A stretch of 64,000 nucleotides of DNA from Arthrobacter sp. (GTDB lineage: Bacteria > Actinomycetota > Actinomycetes > Actinomycetales > Micrococcaceae). Position numbers and translations under genes: made by a program. The stretch lies in assembly GCA_023264815.1 (NCBI GenBank), contig JAHFUZ010000018.1, positions 17,954 through 81,953 on the forward strand, read 5' to 3'. Below are positions 1-10,536 of the stretch, piece by piece. The first letter of the stretch is position 1. Each line of letters opens with the position of its first letter. Below the pieces are notes generated by a model, which searched no databases, was not told the DNA's origin, and saw only the letters and a program-made list of their open reading frames with translations.

Positions 1-176
1 CGTTCAGCCTCGGCTGCGACGGCTGGTGCGAGGTGTCCAAGCTTCGCACCGGCGGCGCCCAGGTCCTTGAGCACTGCCATGACCTGCCGGTACAGCCGGA
101 TGCCCAGAAGGACGTAAAAGAGCAGGGACAACGCAACGAGCGCTATCCAGATCAGGATCCAGGACCACCAAGGCAT
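1..176 (-). CDS. Small membrane protein, cut by left edge
   Basis: No function recognised. The reading frame starts at ATG 176 and runs off the left edge after 58 codons, so the C-terminus is missing. The N-terminus begins MPWWSWILIWIALVALSLLF, a single hydrophobic helix of about 22 residues, followed by a basic, amphipathic stretch (RLYRQVMAVLKDLGAAGAKL). This fits a single-pass membrane protein with a cytoplasmic tail. A TAGACT hexamer (184-189, minus strand) lies 7 nt before the ATG and overlaps the pafBC stop codon, so it may be made from its own leaderless transcript as well as by read-through. In related actinobacteria tatA and tatC often follow pafBC, but this protein does not look like TatA. 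Confidence 0.6.
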   Translation of the reverse strand, partial: MPWWSWILIWIALVALSLLFYVLLGIRLYRQVMAVLKDLGAAGAKLGHLAPAVAAEAE

Positions 177-186
177 GCTGACGAGT

Positions 187-2172
187 CTAGCCGCCGTACC
201 GGGCAAGGGCGGCTTCGATCCAGTCCCGCGCCGCCGCGGCAAGCCCTGCCGGCTCCAGGATCCGTGCGGCGCCGCCATGCTGTGCGACGAACATGGGCAG
301 CCAGGCTGTGTTGGCGAATCGGATCTCCGCCACCAGCCCGCCGTCCGGCAGGGGCGCCACACGTTCTGCATAGTAGTCGTCGGCCAGGCCGGCGCCTTGC
401 CGGGTGAACTGCACCAGGACGGTGGTGTCGTCATCGTTTGGTGTGAACAGCTTGGCCGGGAACCCTTCGCCGGTCCGGACCGCGGTGGACGCGGGCTTTC
501 CGTTGGGCCGAATCTCCTGCACCCGGTCAAGCCGGAAGTTGCGCAGGCCCCGGGCGGAATGGCAGTAGGCCTCGAAGTACCAGGTGTTGTCCAGTGAGTA
601 CAGGCGGAGCGGGTCCACCTCACGGTCGGAGACCTGGTCCCGTTGCGCGGAAAAGTAGGTCATTCGCAGCTGCAGGCTGCCCTGGATGGCTTCCCGGACA
701 GTGTCCAGGACAGCCGAATCTTCCGGCCCCACCTCCGGGCCGGACAGTGACGCGGCCTGGAGCCCCTGCTCACCGGCCGCCGCCATCAGCTTGAGGGTCA
801 CGGACTCCAGCGCGCCGCCCTCTGCAAGGCCTGGGAGCCCGTTCAGCGTCTCGAGTCCGGTCAGGAGTGCACAGGCCTCGTCCACCGTGAACCGTACAGG
901 CCTGGTCAGGTCCAGGTCCTGGGTGATATAGACATGGCCTTCCTCCCAGTGGATGTCCAGGAGATCGTCCGGGTACCCCTCCGGCAGCCCCGAGCAGATG
1001 AGGATTCTGAGGTCACTCTCCAGCTCGTCAGGCGTGATTCCGAACCGTGCAGCGACGTCCTTGATGTGAAGTCCCTGGTTGTGGACCAGGAAGGGCACCA
1101 GCTGCAGCATCCGCTTGAGCTGGTCCTCGGAGGTCCGTTTGCGCGCGGACCGGCCACGCGGTGAGTCGGCAAACCGGTATGCGGGCATCCGGGCCTCGTT
1201 AAAGCCCGCTGCGTTGCGCAGCCGGTGACGGACGGCCGTCACCAGTTCCTCGGGCCCGCGCGCCACGGCGTCGGGACCGTAGGAAGCGAGTTCTTCGGCA
1301 AGTACCTCCGCATCCCTGAACTCCACCAGCAGCCGTTCGTCGCCGCCGTCGGGCGTTACCGCAGCGTCACCCGCCGCAAGGGTGGCGCGCCTGCGCAGTC
1401 CCAGCAGGCGGCCCTTCCGGACGTCCACGACGGCGGTCCAGAGCGGGAGTTCGGGGAGCCTGTCCAGCTCTTCGCGGATGTTGAAGTCCGCCGGGGGAAG
1501 GTACGTTTCCTTTTCCAGCACGGTGACGGCTCCGGTAAACCGGGAGAGCCTGAAATGGCGGGGGGCCTGACGTGCACGGTCAAAGCCGGTGAGATACCAC
1601 TGGCCGAACCGGCTGCCGAGGCCCCAGGGTTCCACCGTCCGCTGTTCTTCCCGTCCCGTGGTGCCGGCAAGATAAGGGAAGCTGACCGGGTGCCGGGCGT
1701 GCATGGCGGCCACCACATCGTCAAACGCCTGCCCGGCGGGCCGAATCCGCGGCAGGACACCTACGGGCAGTTCAACATCCGACAGGGTCCCGGAGGCCTG
1801 TAGCTTGCGGAGGGCGTGGGCGGCGGCGCTGCCCAGGGCGGCCCGCTCCCACAGTTGGGAGGCCAGATGGAGGACAGCCCACTCCCCCGGGCTGAGCTGC
1901 ATGTCGGGCAGTCGGTTCGATTCCTTGCCGATGCGGTAGCGGGTGGTGGCCGGGTCATCCTCGCTCCAGCCGTGGTCGGTCAGGGTCTCCACGGTGAACC
2001 CAAACTGGCGAAGGTCGTTCTTGTCGCGTTCAAACATCCTGCCGAACGCGACGTCGTTGCCGGAGGTGTCGTGGTAGACCTTCGCCCGCAGCTCTGCGCG
2101 GGGCAGGCCGTATTTGGTGTTCAGGAGGGCGATCAGCAGATTCAGCAGGCGTTCAGTACGGGAGACGGACAC
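187..2172 (-). CDS. pafBC: PafBC fusion, WYL-domain transcription regulator
   Basis: Transcriptional activator of the recA-independent DNA-damage response, encoded beside the Pup-proteasome genes. The protein has 661 residues and joins what are two proteins (PafB and PafC, about 330 residues each) in mycobacteria. Each half has an N-terminal winged-helix region and a WYL domain: WYL with the following FRLSRF motif near residues 192-215 in the first half, and WYF with FRLDRV near 530-550 in the second. The GTG at 2172 is preferred because homologues start at SVSRTERLLNL and a TAACGT hexamer lies 7 nt upstream, which suits a leaderless start. A TTG at 2223 would add 17 residues. It lies downstream of the FKBP genes. 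Confidence 0.9.
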   Translation of the reverse strand: MSVSRTERLLNLLIALLNTKYGLPRAELRAKVYHDTSGNDVAFGRMFERDKNDLRQFGFTVETLTDHGWSEDDPATTRYRIGKESNRLPDMQLSPGEWAVLHLASQLWERAALGSAAAHALRKLQASGTLSDVELPVGVLPRIRPAGQAFDDVVAAMHARHPVSFPYLAGTTGREEQRTVEPWGLGSRFGQWYLTGFDRARQAPRHFRLSRFTGAVTVLEKETYLPPADFNIREELDRLPELPLWTAVVDVRKGRLLGLRRRATLAAGDAAVTPDGGDERLLVEFRDAEVLAEELASYGPDAVARGPEELVTAVRHRLRNAAGFNEARMPAYRFADSPRGRSARKRTSEDQLKRMLQLVPFLVHNQGLHIKDVAARFGITPDELESDLRILICSGLPEGYPDDLLDIHWEEGHVYITQDLDLTRPVRFTVDEACALLTGLETLNGLPGLAEGGALESVTLKLMAAAGEQGLQAASLSGPEVGPEDSAVLDTVREAIQGSLQLRMTYFSAQRDQVSDREVDPLRLYSLDNTWYFEAYCHSARGLRNFRLDRVQEIRPNGKPASTAVRTGEGFPAKLFTPNDDDTTVLVQFTRQGAGLADDYYAERVAPLPDGGLVAEIRFANTAWLPMFVAQHGGAARILEPAGLAAAARDWIEAALARYGG

Positions 2173-2276
2173 TCTGGCTACGTTACTAAACTCCTCTGCG
2201 GAAAGCAGAAAGCGCGGCAACAACAGGAAAACAGCTCCTGATTGTTACCGCGCCTTCCGGCTGTGTGCGGGTCCGG

Positions 2277-2672
2277 TCAGCGGACGCCGACGAGGTCCAC
2301 CACGAAGATCAGCGCTTCGTTGGGGCCGATTGCTCCGCCGGCACCGCGGGAGCCGTAGGCCAGTTCAGAGGGGATCTCAAGGCGGCGGCGGCCACCCACC
2401 TTCATGCCCAGCAAGCCCTGGTCCCAGCCCTGGATGACCTGGCCGACGCCGACGCGGAAGTCCAGCGGTGCACCGCGGCCCCAGGAAGCATCGAATTCTT
2501 CGCCGGTGGACCAGGCCACGCCAACGTAGTGGGTGGAGACGGTGTCGCCCTTCTTGGCCTCGGCACCGTCACCTTCGATGAGGTCAGTGATGACCAGTTC
2601 GGTGGGCACGTCGCCTTCGGGGAATTCGATCTCCGGCTTCTGGCGGTCGAAATTGCGCTGACCAAATGACAT
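2277..2672 (-). CDS. FKBP-type peptidyl-prolyl isomerase, cytoplasmic
   Basis: A single-domain FK506-binding prolyl isomerase of 131 residues that catalyses cis-trans isomerisation of Xaa-Pro bonds. The whole sequence is one FKBP fold: GDTVSTHYVGVAWSTGEEFD, the VIQGWDQGLLGMKVGGRRRL core, then IPSELAYGSRG and the terminal FVVDLVGVR strand. The conserved FKBP pocket residues (Y, D, the VIxGWD tryptophan, Y of AYG) are all visible. There is no signal peptide, so it should be cytoplasmic. The start is supported by AAGGAG five nt before the ATG. It is followed by pafBC and preceded by a second, exported FKBP, which may supply folding help near the same operon. Confidence 0.92.
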   Translation of the reverse strand: MSFGQRNFDRQKPEIEFPEGDVPTELVITDLIEGDGAEAKKGDTVSTHYVGVAWSTGEEFDASWGRGAPLDFRVGVGQVIQGWDQGLLGMKVGGRRRLEIPSELAYGSRGAGGAIGPNEALIFVVDLVGVR

Positions 2673-2731
2673 GGCTGCTCCTTTGTTTGTTGAGTCGGGC
2701 TGTTTGGCACGGATGCCCAGGCGCTGCTTAC

Positions 2732-3646
2732 TTACCTGACACCGAGGATATCAACGACGAACACCAGATCGCCCTTTTCGGCGCCGTAGGCCAGGTCCGC
2801 GGGAATGGACAGCAGGACCCTGGAGCCGACAGTCTTTCCGACGAGGCCGTCCTGCCAGCCCTTGATGAGCCCGCTCAGCGGGCTGGTCAGGGGTTCGCTG
2901 CCGAAGCTGGTTTCCAGCTGTTTGTTGTCCTTGAAGGAGTACAGCGTGTAGTTGACCACCACGGTGTCGGTGGCCTTCACCGCAGTGCCCTTGCCCTTGA
3001 TAAGGTCCTGGGCCACGAGGCTGGTGGGTGCTGCAGCACCTTCGATGGAAATCTCGGGGAAGGCCTTGTCATTTTCCTTGACGGTGGGCAGGCCGGCAGG
3101 CGGGGTGACGGTCTCGCCCTCAGGTTTTTCCAGCGGCGGGGTGACGTCAGTTGCGGAAATGAGCTTGATCAGCAGGAGCTGGGTGGGCTGGGCTGCGCCG
3201 CCCTCGGCGGCAGCGGCCTGGCCGGGAACTGCGAGTGCCAGGGTGGAGCCGATCTTGGCTCCCACGAAGGAGTTGTAGATGAGCGCGTTTCCGGTCTTCA
3301 TGTCATCGCTGAGCTCGATGGCTTCGGGCTCAGACGGGAAGGTGTCTTCCAATGTTGAACCGTCCGCGCCGTTCAGCGCCAGGTAGGAGATGTTGGCGAC
3401 CTGGTTGGCCTTGACCGGCTCGCCGTCGCCTTCCGCAACCACCTTGACGGTGGGCTCGGTAACCTCCAGGGGCTTGGTGAACTCAACGCCCGGCGCTTTT
3501 TTGTCCCCGTTGTCCGTCAGTTTCAGGGAGTCGAACTTGGCAGTGTCACCGGCCGACTGGCTGGTGGGTTCCGGTGCCGCGGGCGAACCGCCACAAGCGG
3601 TAAGCAGCAGCAGACCAGGGAGAAGGATTGCTAGGAGTCGGCGCAC
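2732..3646 (-). CDS. FKBP-type prolyl isomerase lipoprotein
   Basis: Exported prolyl isomerase of 304 residues. The N-terminus RRLLAILLPGLLLLTACGG is a lipoprotein signal with the lipobox LLTAC, so the mature protein should be anchored to the outer face of the membrane by the Cys. Two FKBP-like domains follow: a degenerate one (about residues 45-165), lacking the tidy VIxGW core, and a complete C-terminal one (about 200-304) with GLIKGWQDGLVGKTVGSRVL, IPADLAYG and FVVDILGVR. GTG 3646 is chosen because it places the signal peptide at the start and has GAAAG seven nt upstream; a longer frame opens at 3700. It sits between pafA and the cytoplasmic FKBP. Confidence 0.88.
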   Translation of the reverse strand: MRRLLAILLPGLLLLTACGGSPAAPEPTSQSAGDTAKFDSLKLTDNGDKKAPGVEFTKPLEVTEPTVKVVAEGDGEPVKANQVANISYLALNGADGSTLEDTFPSEPEAIELSDDMKTGNALIYNSFVGAKIGSTLALAVPGQAAAAEGGAAQPTQLLLIKLISATDVTPPLEKPEGETVTPPAGLPTVKENDKAFPEISIEGAAAPTSLVAQDLIKGKGTAVKATDTVVVNYTLYSFKDNKQLETSFGSEPLTSPLSGLIKGWQDGLVGKTVGSRVLLSIPADLAYGAEKGDLVFVVDILGVR

Positions 3647-3751
3647 GTAAGAACTTTCGTCGGGGCAGGATGGACGCGATGCCGGAAAATGGACCCGCAC
3701 CGCTGCAGGCCAACGAATGGCCCTGTCAAGGATAGCCCCTCAAGCTGAACG

Positions 3752-5116
3752 TCAGCCCATGGAGCCCAGAAGGGCATCCACCCGGTCGTCGATGCTGCGG
3801 AAGGGGTCCTTGCACAGGATGGTCTGGTGGGCGCGGTCATTAAGCTTCAGATGAACCCAGTCCACGGTGTAGTCCCGGCCCAGTTCCTGTGCCCGCCGGA
3901 CGAAGTCCCCCCTGAGTTTGGCACGCGTGGTCTGGGGCGGCGCATCCACGGCGTCTTTGATGATGGTGTCGTCCACGATGCGGCGCACCGCGCCCCTTGA
4001 CTGCAGCAGGTAGTACAGGCCGCGCGACCGCGAAATGTCATGGTAGGTCAGGTCAAGCTGGGCGATGCGCGGCGCGTCCAGTCCCAGGCCGTGCCGTTCC
4101 CGGTAGTTGTCCATCAGCTTCTTCTTGATGGCCCAGTCGATTTCCGTATCGATGGTGCTGGTGTTGCCGCTTTCGATGGCCTTCAGTGTCCGTCCCCAGA
4201 GGTCCAGGATCAGCGGCACGTGGGGATTGTGGGCGCCGTGCTCCTGGACAAATGCCGTGACCTTCGTCAGGTATTCCTGCTGGATTTCCAGGGCCGTGAG
4301 CTGGCGTCCGTTGGCGAGCCGCACCAGCGCGCGGCCGCTGAGATCGTGGGATATTTCGCGGATGCTGCGGATGGGGTTTTCCATCCGCATGTCCCGCATG
4401 ATCACGCCGGCCTCAATCATACGGAGGATGAGATCCACGGTGCCCACCTTGAGCAGGGCCGTGGTTTCGGACATGTTGGAGTCCCCCACAATGACATGCA
4501 GCCGGCGGAAGAATTCGGCGTCGGCGTGCGGTTCGTCCCGTGTATTGATGATGGGACGGGAGCGGGTGGTGGCGGACGAGACACCCTCCCAGATGTGGTC
4601 TGCGCGCTGCGAAAACGCGTACGTTGCCCCGTGCGGGGTCTTCAGGATCTTTCCGGCGCCGGCAATCAGCTGGCGCGTGACCAGGAACGGGATAAGGATC
4701 TCCGCGAGCCGGGAAAATTCGCCGCGGCGCGGGATCAGGTAATTCTCGTGGCTGCCGTAGGAATTGCCGGCGGAGTCGGTGTTGTTCTTGAACAGGTAGA
4801 CCGTTCCGTTGAACCCTTCTGCGGCCAGCCGGGCCTGCGCCTCATCCACCAGGTCATCCAGGATGAGCTCCCCTGCGCGGTCGTGGGCAATAAGCTGGGC
4901 GAGATCATCGCATTCGGCAGTGGCGTACTCTGGGTGCGATCCGACGTCCAGGTACAAGCGTGAGCCATTGGTGAGGAACACGTTGGAGGAACGGCCCCAG
5001 CTGACCACCTTGCGGAACAGATAGCGTGCTACTTCCTCGGGCGCCAGCGGCCGCGAATCGGGGCTCGAGTACGAGATCCCGAATTCGGTTTCTATACCGA
5101 AGATCCTCTTATCCAT
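3752..5116 (-). CDS. pafA: Pup--protein ligase
   Basis: Ligates the C-terminal glutamate of Pup to substrate lysines, using ATP; cytoplasmic. The 454-residue protein is of the glutamine-synthetase-like carboxylate-amine ligase fold: the nucleotide/metal motif GIETEFG lies at residues 7-13, the catalytic aspartate is in [11 protein letters not shown] (D57), and the [16 protein letters not shown] and [13 protein letters not shown] blocks follow. It lacks the Dop-specific loop seen in the paralogue at 7029-8705. ATG 5116 comes one nt after the prcA stop, so translation is probably coupled. It is the last proteasome gene of the run prcB-prcA-pafA. Confidence 0.97.
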   Translation of the reverse strand: MDKRIFGIETEFGISYSSPDSRPLAPEEVARYLFRKVVSWGRSSNVFLTNGSRLYLDVGSHPEYATAECDDLAQLIAHDRAGELILDDLVDEAQARLAAEGFNGTVYLFKNNTDSAGNSYGSHENYLIPRRGEFSRLAEILIPFLVTRQLIAGAGKILKTPHGATYAFSQRADHIWEGVSSATTRSRPIINTRDEPHADAEFFRRLHVIVGDSNMSETTALLKVGTVDLILRMIEAGVIMRDMRMENPIRSIREISHDLSGRALVRLANGRQLTALEIQQEYLTKVTAFVQEHGAHNPHVPLILDLWGRTLKAIESGNTSTIDTEIDWAIKKKLMDNYRERHGLGLDAPRIAQLDLTYHDISRSRGLYYLLQSRGAVRRIVDDTIIKDAVDAPPQTTRAKLRGDFVRRAQELGRDYTVDWVHLKLNDRAHQTILCKDPFRSIDDRVDALLGSMG

Positions 5117-5117
5117 C

Positions 5118-5837
5118 TCAGTCCTCCTCCGCCAGCAACGCCGTGATGTCGGCGTCGTTCAGTCGCCGGAAAGCCCGGCGGAAACCCCGGACTGTCTCCG
5201 AGTGCCTGTCCAGGACGGCAACCTCCACCGCTTTGGCCGGCAGCGTCGCCCCCGCGTTTTCCTGGTCGGTGCCGCCGGACAGTCCGCTGATGGCGAGCCG
5301 GACGGCGTCAGCGAACCGCAGCGACGCCCGCCAGCCCCCGGCAATAACGGCTGAGACGCGCTCCGCCTGGCCGCCCATCACGATGAATCCGTGTTCGTCG
5401 GCGATCGAGCCGTCGAATGTGAGCCGGTAGAGGTGGTCCTGTTCCGGCGTCGGCCCCACTTCGGCAACGGCGAGTTCCACCTCAAAAGGCTTCTGCTCGG
5501 CGGTGAAGACAGCTCCGAGGCTTTGGGCGTACACGCTGGCGAGGCCGCGGGCGGTGACGTCCTCCCGGTCATAGGAGTAGCCGCGGACATCGGCATACCG
5601 GACCCCGGCCTGGCGCAGGCTTTCGAATTCGTTGTATTTGCCCACCGCAGCGAAGGCGATCTTGTCGTAGATCTCGCCGACCTTGTGCAGTGACGGTGAT
5701 GGATTCTCGGCCACCAGGGCGATGCCGTCCCGGCAGCTGATGACCACCACTGACCTGCCCCGGGCGATGCCCTTCCGTGCGAAGTCCGCACGGTCCTTCA
5801 TCAGTTGTTCAGGCGAAACATAGAACTGCTGCGTCAT
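5118..5837 (-). CDS. prcA: Proteasome alpha subunit
   Basis: Forms the outer rings of the 20S core and gates substrate entry. The protein has 239 residues, a normal length. It starts [20 protein letters not shown], the alpha-subunit N-terminal helix, and continues with the Ntn-hydrolase core ([20 protein letters not shown]) but no catalytic N-terminal threonine. The frame is open upstream to 6029, but ATG 5837 is used because homologues start there and because it lies one nt after the prcB stop codon (TGA-G-ATG), the same spacing seen between prcA and pafA. Confidence 0.96.
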   Translation of the reverse strand: MTQQFYVSPEQLMKDRADFARKGIARGRSVVVISCRDGIALVAENPSPSLHKVGEIYDKIAFAAVGKYNEFESLRQAGVRYADVRGYSYDREDVTARGLASVYAQSLGAVFTAEQKPFEVELAVAEVGPTPEQDHLYRLTFDGSIADEHGFIVMGGQAERVSAVIAGGWRASLRFADAVRLAISGLSGGTDQENAGATLPAKAVEVAVLDRHSETVRGFRRAFRRLNDADITALLAEED

Positions 5838-5838
5838 C

Positions 5839-6660
5839 TCAGGCCTCCCGTCGTTCGGCGGTTCTGGCTTCGATGATATTGCCCGCCACGGCCGCGAGTT
5901 CGGGTTCCGGAATACGCCGGGCGCCGTCCCGGTTGACCGTGAATACCACAGGCCACAGTTGCCGGACCGGGTCCGGGCCGCCGGTGGCGGAGTCGTCATC
6001 GGCGGCGTCGTAAAGGGACTCCACGGCAATCGATACCGCTTCTGTTTCCGTGAGCTGGGGCCGCCAGAGCTTCTTCAGCGCGCCGCGGGCGAACACCGAG
6101 CCGGAGCCCACCGTGTGATGCTCGCGTTCCTCGTAGCGGCCTCCGGTGACATCGTACGAGAAGAGGCGGCCCACCCCGGCCGTGGTGTCGAATCCGGCGA
6201 AAAGCGGAACCACGGCCAGCCCCTGCAAGGCCATCGGCAGATTCCCTCGGATCATCGCACCAAGCCGGTTGGCCTTGCCGTCGAGGCTCAGGAGGGTACC
6301 TTCTATTTTTTCGTAATGCTCCAGCTCCACTTGGAAAAGCCGGGTCAGGTCGATGGCAATGCCCGCCGTGCCGGCGATCCCCAGCACCGAGTACCTGTCC
6401 GCCGGGAAGACCTTTTCGATATGCCGGCTGGCAATGACGTTGCCCATGGTGGCGCGCCGGTCCCCGGCCATCAGCACGCCGCCCGCGTAGCTCATGGCCA
6501 CGATGGTGGTGGCGTGCGGCACCTGGATCGGCTGGGGCTGCGCTGTTCCTGACGGCAAGGGGCGGTTGTACGGAAGCAGGTCAGGCCGGTCCCGCTGCAG
6601 ATGCTCGGTGAATGACGATGTCGCGTTGCCGGCTACCTGGTTAGCGGTTGATTCCTGCAC
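5839..6660 (-). CDS. prcB: Proteasome beta subunit
   Basis: Catalytic subunit of the 20S core, an N-terminal-nucleophile hydrolase. It is 273 residues long including a 50-residue propeptide; self-cleavage before T51 in [13 protein letters not shown] would expose the catalytic threonine. The conserved [10 protein letters not shown] block with the active-site aspartate and arginine follows, and [11 protein letters not shown] lies further on. GTG 6660 is chosen over the long upstream frame because AAGGAG lies seven nt before it and the propeptide then has the family's usual size. It is placed directly downstream of pup and upstream of prcA. Confidence 0.96.
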   Translation of the reverse strand: MQESTANQVAGNATSSFTEHLQRDRPDLLPYNRPLPSGTAQPQPIQVPHATTIVAMSYAGGVLMAGDRRATMGNVIASRHIEKVFPADRYSVLGIAGTAGIAIDLTRLFQVELEHYEKIEGTLLSLDGKANRLGAMIRGNLPMALQGLAVVPLFAGFDTTAGVGRLFSYDVTGGRYEEREHHTVGSGSVFARGALKKLWRPQLTETEAVSIAVESLYDAADDDSATGGPDPVRQLWPVVFTVNRDGARRIPEPELAAVAGNIIEARTAERREA

Positions 6661-6739
6661 TGGTGCACTCCTTGAACGTGGTCCCTCTGCGTCGGTACAG
6701 CTTTCGGCCGGTGCGGCTGCCGCCACCCTCCGGGTCCGG

Positions 6740-6943
6740 TTACTGGCCGCCCTTTTGGACGAAGGCCCGGACGAATTCCTCGGCGTTGGATTCGAGGACG
6801 CCGTCAATTTCGTCCAGCAGGTCATCAACGCCCTGCGTGGCAGCGGAGGCCTGTCCTTCGGGGGCCGCCGGCGGTGCCTCGGGGATGTCGTCCTCGACCT
6901 GGCTGTCGCGCGACTGTGGCTGCTGCTGTTCCTGGCCTGCCAT
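6740..6943 (-). CDS. pup: Prokaryotic ubiquitin-like protein Pup
   Basis: Small, disordered protein tag for proteasomal degradation. The 67 residues start [13 protein letters not shown] and end VQKGGQ. The C-terminal Gln means that Dop must deamidate it to Glu before PafA can ligate it. The conserved C-terminal helix that binds the Mpa coiled coil ([20 protein letters not shown]) is intact. ATG 6943 is used because AAGGAG sits 8 nt upstream and homologues start MAG; a longer in-frame opening at 7006 is ignored. It is flanked by dop upstream and prcB downstream, all transcribed in the same direction. Confidence 0.96.
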   Translation of the reverse strand: MAGQEQQQPQSRDSQVEDDIPEAPPAAPEGQASAATQGVDDLLDEIDGVLESNAEEFVRAFVQKGGQ

Positions 6944-7028
6944 GGTGATCTCTCCTTCGACAATCATCGGATCCGGGCGGATCTGCTGATACGCCCATAT
7001 TGCCACGCTGCGGGTCCGGTGGCGCGGT

Positions 7029-8705
7029 TTACGCCGGAGGCGGAGCGGTGTTGTGTCCCAGGAGTTCTGCCAGGAACGGTCCGGCGGTGCGGTGCCGGGC
7101 GAAAAGCCCTCCAGTCAGCGCTTTCGTCCCGCGCAGAGGCTCGCGGGTGGGCACCCGCTGCAGCCGCCCGTAGCCCGGGACGTCGAAAATGACAGAGTCC
7201 CAGCTGGCCCCCACCACATCTTTACCGAAGCTGCTGATGCAGCGTCCGCGGAAGAACGCACGCGTGTCCGACGGCGGTTCGGTCACGGCTGCGGCAATCT
7301 CGGCGTCGTCCACAATCCGCTGCATCCGGTTCCTGGCGAGGAACCGGTAGTAGAGCCCCTTCTCGGGCCTGATGTCGGCCCACTGGAGGTCCACCAGGCC
7401 CAGCCGGGCGTCATTCCAGGCGAGGTTGTCACGGTCCCGGTAGCCTTCCAGGAGGGAGAGCTTGGCGAGCCACTCAACGGAGGTGGCTGCCGCCCCACGG
7501 TCGGAATCGAGCTGCGTCAAGGTGGCTGCCCAGCGTTCCAGGACGTCGTGGGTGTGGCCGTCCCCGTCGACGGCGTCGGCAACGCCGGTGTCCTGTGCCA
7601 GCTTGGCCGCCGCCTCGTGGTACATCCACTGCAGGTCCAGGGCTGTCACGCGGCGGCCGTCCAGGAGGCGGATTTTCGCCGTCAGCGACGTGTCGTGGCT
7701 GACCGTCTGCAGGGCGGACACCGGTTCGTAGACTTCCACCCTGGGGGCCAGGCCTGCCTCGATGAGGCTCAGGACCAGGGCGGTGGTGCCGAACTTGAGG
7801 TAGTTCGAGGACTGGCTGAGGTTCGCATCCCCGATGATGACATGCAGGCGGCGGTACTTGTCCGCCGTGGCATGGGGTTCATCCCGGGTGTTGATGATGG
7901 GCCGGCGGATGGTTGTCTCCAGGCCCACTTCAGCCTCGAAGAAGTCCGCACGCTGGCTGATCTGGTAGCCAGGGGTGGAGCTGTCCTGACCGAGGCCAAC
8001 CCGGCCCGCCCCACAGATGACCTGGCGGGTGACGAAAAAGGGCGTCAGACCCCGGACAATGTCCCCGAACGGCACGGAACGCGGCATGAGGTAGTTCTCG
8101 TGCGAGCCATAAGAGACGGACTTATTGTCCGTGTTGTTCTTGTACAGGTTAACTGGCGGCAGTTCCGGGTCCGCGGCCAGGCGCCGCACTGCCGCCAGTG
8201 CCACCAGGTCGCCGGCGGCGTCCCAAATCAAGGCGTCGCGGGGGTTGGTCACTTCGGCGCTGGAGTACTCCGGGTGTGCATGGTCCACGTAGAGACGGGC
8301 GCCGTTCCCGAGCACCATGTTCATCAGGAGGCTGCCGGCCTCGTCTTCGCCATCGAGTTCCAGTTCCTCGCGGCCGTACGCCAAGGCCACGGCTTCCGCA
8401 TCCAGGACCGGCGGCTGGTCCGTGAGCTGGCTCGGGTGGGCTGAGGCACGTTCCAGGGTCCAGCCACGGGCGTCGTGCAGCGGCTCCTCGTCGGTGTAGT
8501 CCCACCGGGTCTCGGCCCCGCCGGCCGCACGCTGGCGCGTCACTTGGGCATAGGCCTGGACAACGCGGGCGGACATCATCGTGGCGTTCGCCCCAGGCGC
8601 CGACGGAGCGTGGATGCCATATTCGGTTTCTGCGCCCATCACACGCATGGCCCCGCCGACGGGAAGCGACTCCCCCAAAGCGGGGCGTACCGGCGCTGCG
8701 GTCAT
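7029..8705 (-). CDS. dop: Deamidase of Pup, depupylase
   Basis: Deamidates the terminal Gln of Pup and also removes Pup from substrates. It is 558 residues long and a paralogue of PafA: the motif MGAETEYGI (about 23-31) is followed by the Dop-specific loop region beginning [11 protein letters not shown], absent in PafA. The active-site aspartate lies in [12 protein letters not shown], and [17 protein letters not shown] and [13 protein letters not shown] match PafA blocks. The N-terminal 19 residues before [11 protein letters not shown] are poorly conserved in this family and a later ATG could be used. The first ATG overlaps the arc stop by four nt (ATGA), which supports translational coupling and the longer form. 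Confidence 0.95.
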   Translation of the reverse strand: MTAAPVRPALGESLPVGGAMRVMGAETEYGIHAPSAPGANATMMSARVVQAYAQVTRQRAAGGAETRWDYTDEEPLHDARGWTLERASAHPSQLTDQPPVLDAEAVALAYGREELELDGEDEAGSLLMNMVLGNGARLYVDHAHPEYSSAEVTNPRDALIWDAAGDLVALAAVRRLAADPELPPVNLYKNNTDNKSVSYGSHENYLMPRSVPFGDIVRGLTPFFVTRQVICGAGRVGLGQDSSTPGYQISQRADFFEAEVGLETTIRRPIINTRDEPHATADKYRRLHVIIGDANLSQSSNYLKFGTTALVLSLIEAGLAPRVEVYEPVSALQTVSHDTSLTAKIRLLDGRRVTALDLQWMYHEAAAKLAQDTGVADAVDGDGHTHDVLERWAATLTQLDSDRGAAATSVEWLAKLSLLEGYRDRDNLAWNDARLGLVDLQWADIRPEKGLYYRFLARNRMQRIVDDAEIAAAVTEPPSDTRAFFRGRCISSFGKDVVGASWDSVIFDVPGYGRLQRVPTREPLRGTKALTGGLFARHRTAGPFLAELLGHNTAPPPA

Positions 8706-10453
8706 AGGTACTGTCCCGTGGTGGGCATCGTTTCGATGGACTTGCCGGGCTCCTGGCCGGCCTTGCCCTGGACAATGGTGCGGATGTACGTGATCCGCTC
8801 GCCCTTCTTGCCCGAGATCCTTGCCCAGTCGTCCGGGTTCGTGGTGTTCGGCATGTCCTCGTGCTCGCGGAACTCATCCACGACAGCCCGGAGGAGATGC
8901 TCGATCCGGAGACCCTTCTGGTGCAGGGTCAGAAGATCCTTGATGGCGTACTTTTTCGCCCGGTCCACAACGTTCTGCACCACGGCGCCGGAGTTGAAGT
9001 CCTTGAAATAGAGCATCTCCGTATCGCCGTTGGCGTAGGTGACTTCGAGGTACTCGTTGGACTTTTCGGTGGAGTACATCGCCTCGACAGTCCGCTGGAC
9101 CATGGCATCCACAGTGGCCTGCACGTCGCCGTCGTGTTCTGCAAGGTCTGACTCGTGGAACGGCAGGTCGGTGGTGATGTATTTATTGAAGATGTCCGCT
9201 GCCGCCTCGGCGTCGGGGCGCTGGATCTTGACTTTGACGTCCAGCCGGCCGGGCCGCAGGATGGCGGGGTCAATCATGTCCTCACGGTTGGAGGCGCCAA
9301 TGACTATGACGTTGTCCAGCCGTTCCACGCCGTCGATCTCGCTGAGCAACTGCGGCACGATGGTGGTCTCGACGTCGGACGAGATGCCGGTGCCACGCGT
9401 GCGGAACAGGGAATCCATCTCGTCAAAGAAGACCACTACGGGGCTGCCGTCCGAGGCTTTCTCCCGGGCCCGGGAGAAGATCAGGCGGATGTGCCGTTCT
9501 GTCTCCCCCACGTACTTGTCCAGAAGCTCGGGGCCCTTGATGTTCAGGAAGTAGCTCTTGAGGTCAACGTTGCCGGACCGTTCGGCCGCGCGCGCGGCAA
9601 GCGAATTGGCCACAGCCTTGGCGATCAGGGTTTTTCCGCAGCCCGGGGGGCCGTACAGCAGGATGCCCTTGGGCGCCTTGAGTCCATGTTCGCGGTACAG
9701 GTCCGGGTGTAGGAACGGAAGTTCCACGGCATCGCGGATCTGTTCGATCTGCGGGCCCAGGCCGCCGATGTCCTCATAAGTGATGTCAGGGACTTCTTCG
9801 AGGACCAGGTTTTCCACTTCGGAGCGGGGCACCTTCTCAAGGGCGTAGCCGGTGCGGGAGTCAATGGACAGTGCGTCGCCCACCCGGAGCTTTTCGCTGA
9901 GCAGGGCGCCGGAGAGCCGGATGACACGCTCCTCATCGGCGCGGCCCACCACCAATGCGCGGTCCGGACCCAGCAGTTCCTTGAGGGTGGCCAACTCACC
10001 GGTCCGCTCATAACCGAGGCCGGCCACAATCAGCAGGGCCTCGTTAAGGAGTACTTCCTGGCCGACCGCCAGTTGGCCGATGTTAACCAGCGGGCTGATG
10101 CCCACGCGCATCTTCCGGCCGGCGTTGAAGATGTCCGCGGATTCCTCGGTGACAGCCTGCCCGCTGCTGCCCGCCGACGGCATACGCCGCGGATTAAGCT
10201 GCAGGATGGTGCCGAAGCTGTATGGGGGCTGTCCCTCCTGGTCCAGGGCATTCTTCAGCCGCAGAATCTCGGCTTTGGCTGCCTCCAGCATCGTGACCAG
10301 CTTGGTGTTGTTCTGCGTTGCGGCGGCAAGTTGGCGGTCGATGTGCCTGAGTTTGTCCCGCAGAACGTTGACCTGCCGGTCCGCGACGGACAGTTCGTTG
10401 GCGGCAGACTGCTCCGCCGGTGTACGTCCGGAGTCCTGATTCGGCGTCTCCAT
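8702..10453 (-). CDS. arc: Proteasome-associated AAA ATPase (Arc/Mpa)
   Basis: Hexameric unfoldase that recognises Pup and feeds pupylated proteins to PrcAB. The 583-residue protein has an N-terminal coiled coil (about 20-75) that binds Pup, a double OB region (about 90-230), and an AAA domain with Walker A GPPGCGKT, Walker [13 protein letters not shown] and the arginine-finger region after LRPGRLDV. It ends in GQYL, the C-terminal motif that docks into the 20S alpha ring. A purine-rich AGGAAGGGG lies upstream of ATG 10453. It is co-directional with trmI upstream and overlaps dop downstream. Confidence 0.96.
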   Translation of the reverse strand: METPNQDSGRTPAEQSAANELSVADRQVNVLRDKLRHIDRQLAAATQNNTKLVTMLEAAKAEILRLKNALDQEGQPPYSFGTILQLNPRRMPSAGSSGQAVTEESADIFNAGRKMRVGISPLVNIGQLAVGQEVLLNEALLIVAGLGYERTGELATLKELLGPDRALVVGRADEERVIRLSGALLSEKLRVGDALSIDSRTGYALEKVPRSEVENLVLEEVPDITYEDIGGLGPQIEQIRDAVELPFLHPDLYREHGLKAPKGILLYGPPGCGKTLIAKAVANSLAARAAERSGNVDLKSYFLNIKGPELLDKYVGETERHIRLIFSRAREKASDGSPVVVFFDEMDSLFRTRGTGISSDVETTIVPQLLSEIDGVERLDNVIVIGASNREDMIDPAILRPGRLDVKVKIQRPDAEAAADIFNKYITTDLPFHESDLAEHDGDVQATVDAMVQRTVEAMYSTEKSNEYLEVTYANGDTEMLYFKDFNSGAVVQNVVDRAKKYAIKDLLTLHQKGLRIEHLLRAVVDEFREHEDMPNTTNPDDWARISGKKGERITYIRTIVQGKAGQEPGKSIETMPTTGQYL

Positions 10454-10536
10454 GATGCATCAGCCCCTTCCTGCTCTTCTTCTTAAGACCTTAGCCCCAA
10501 GATGGCAGGTACTGCTGGAGACTCCCGAAATGTGGA

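Noticed and set aside
7053..8444. A 463-codon plus-strand frame
   Set aside because: Antisense to dop, whose motifs are unambiguous.
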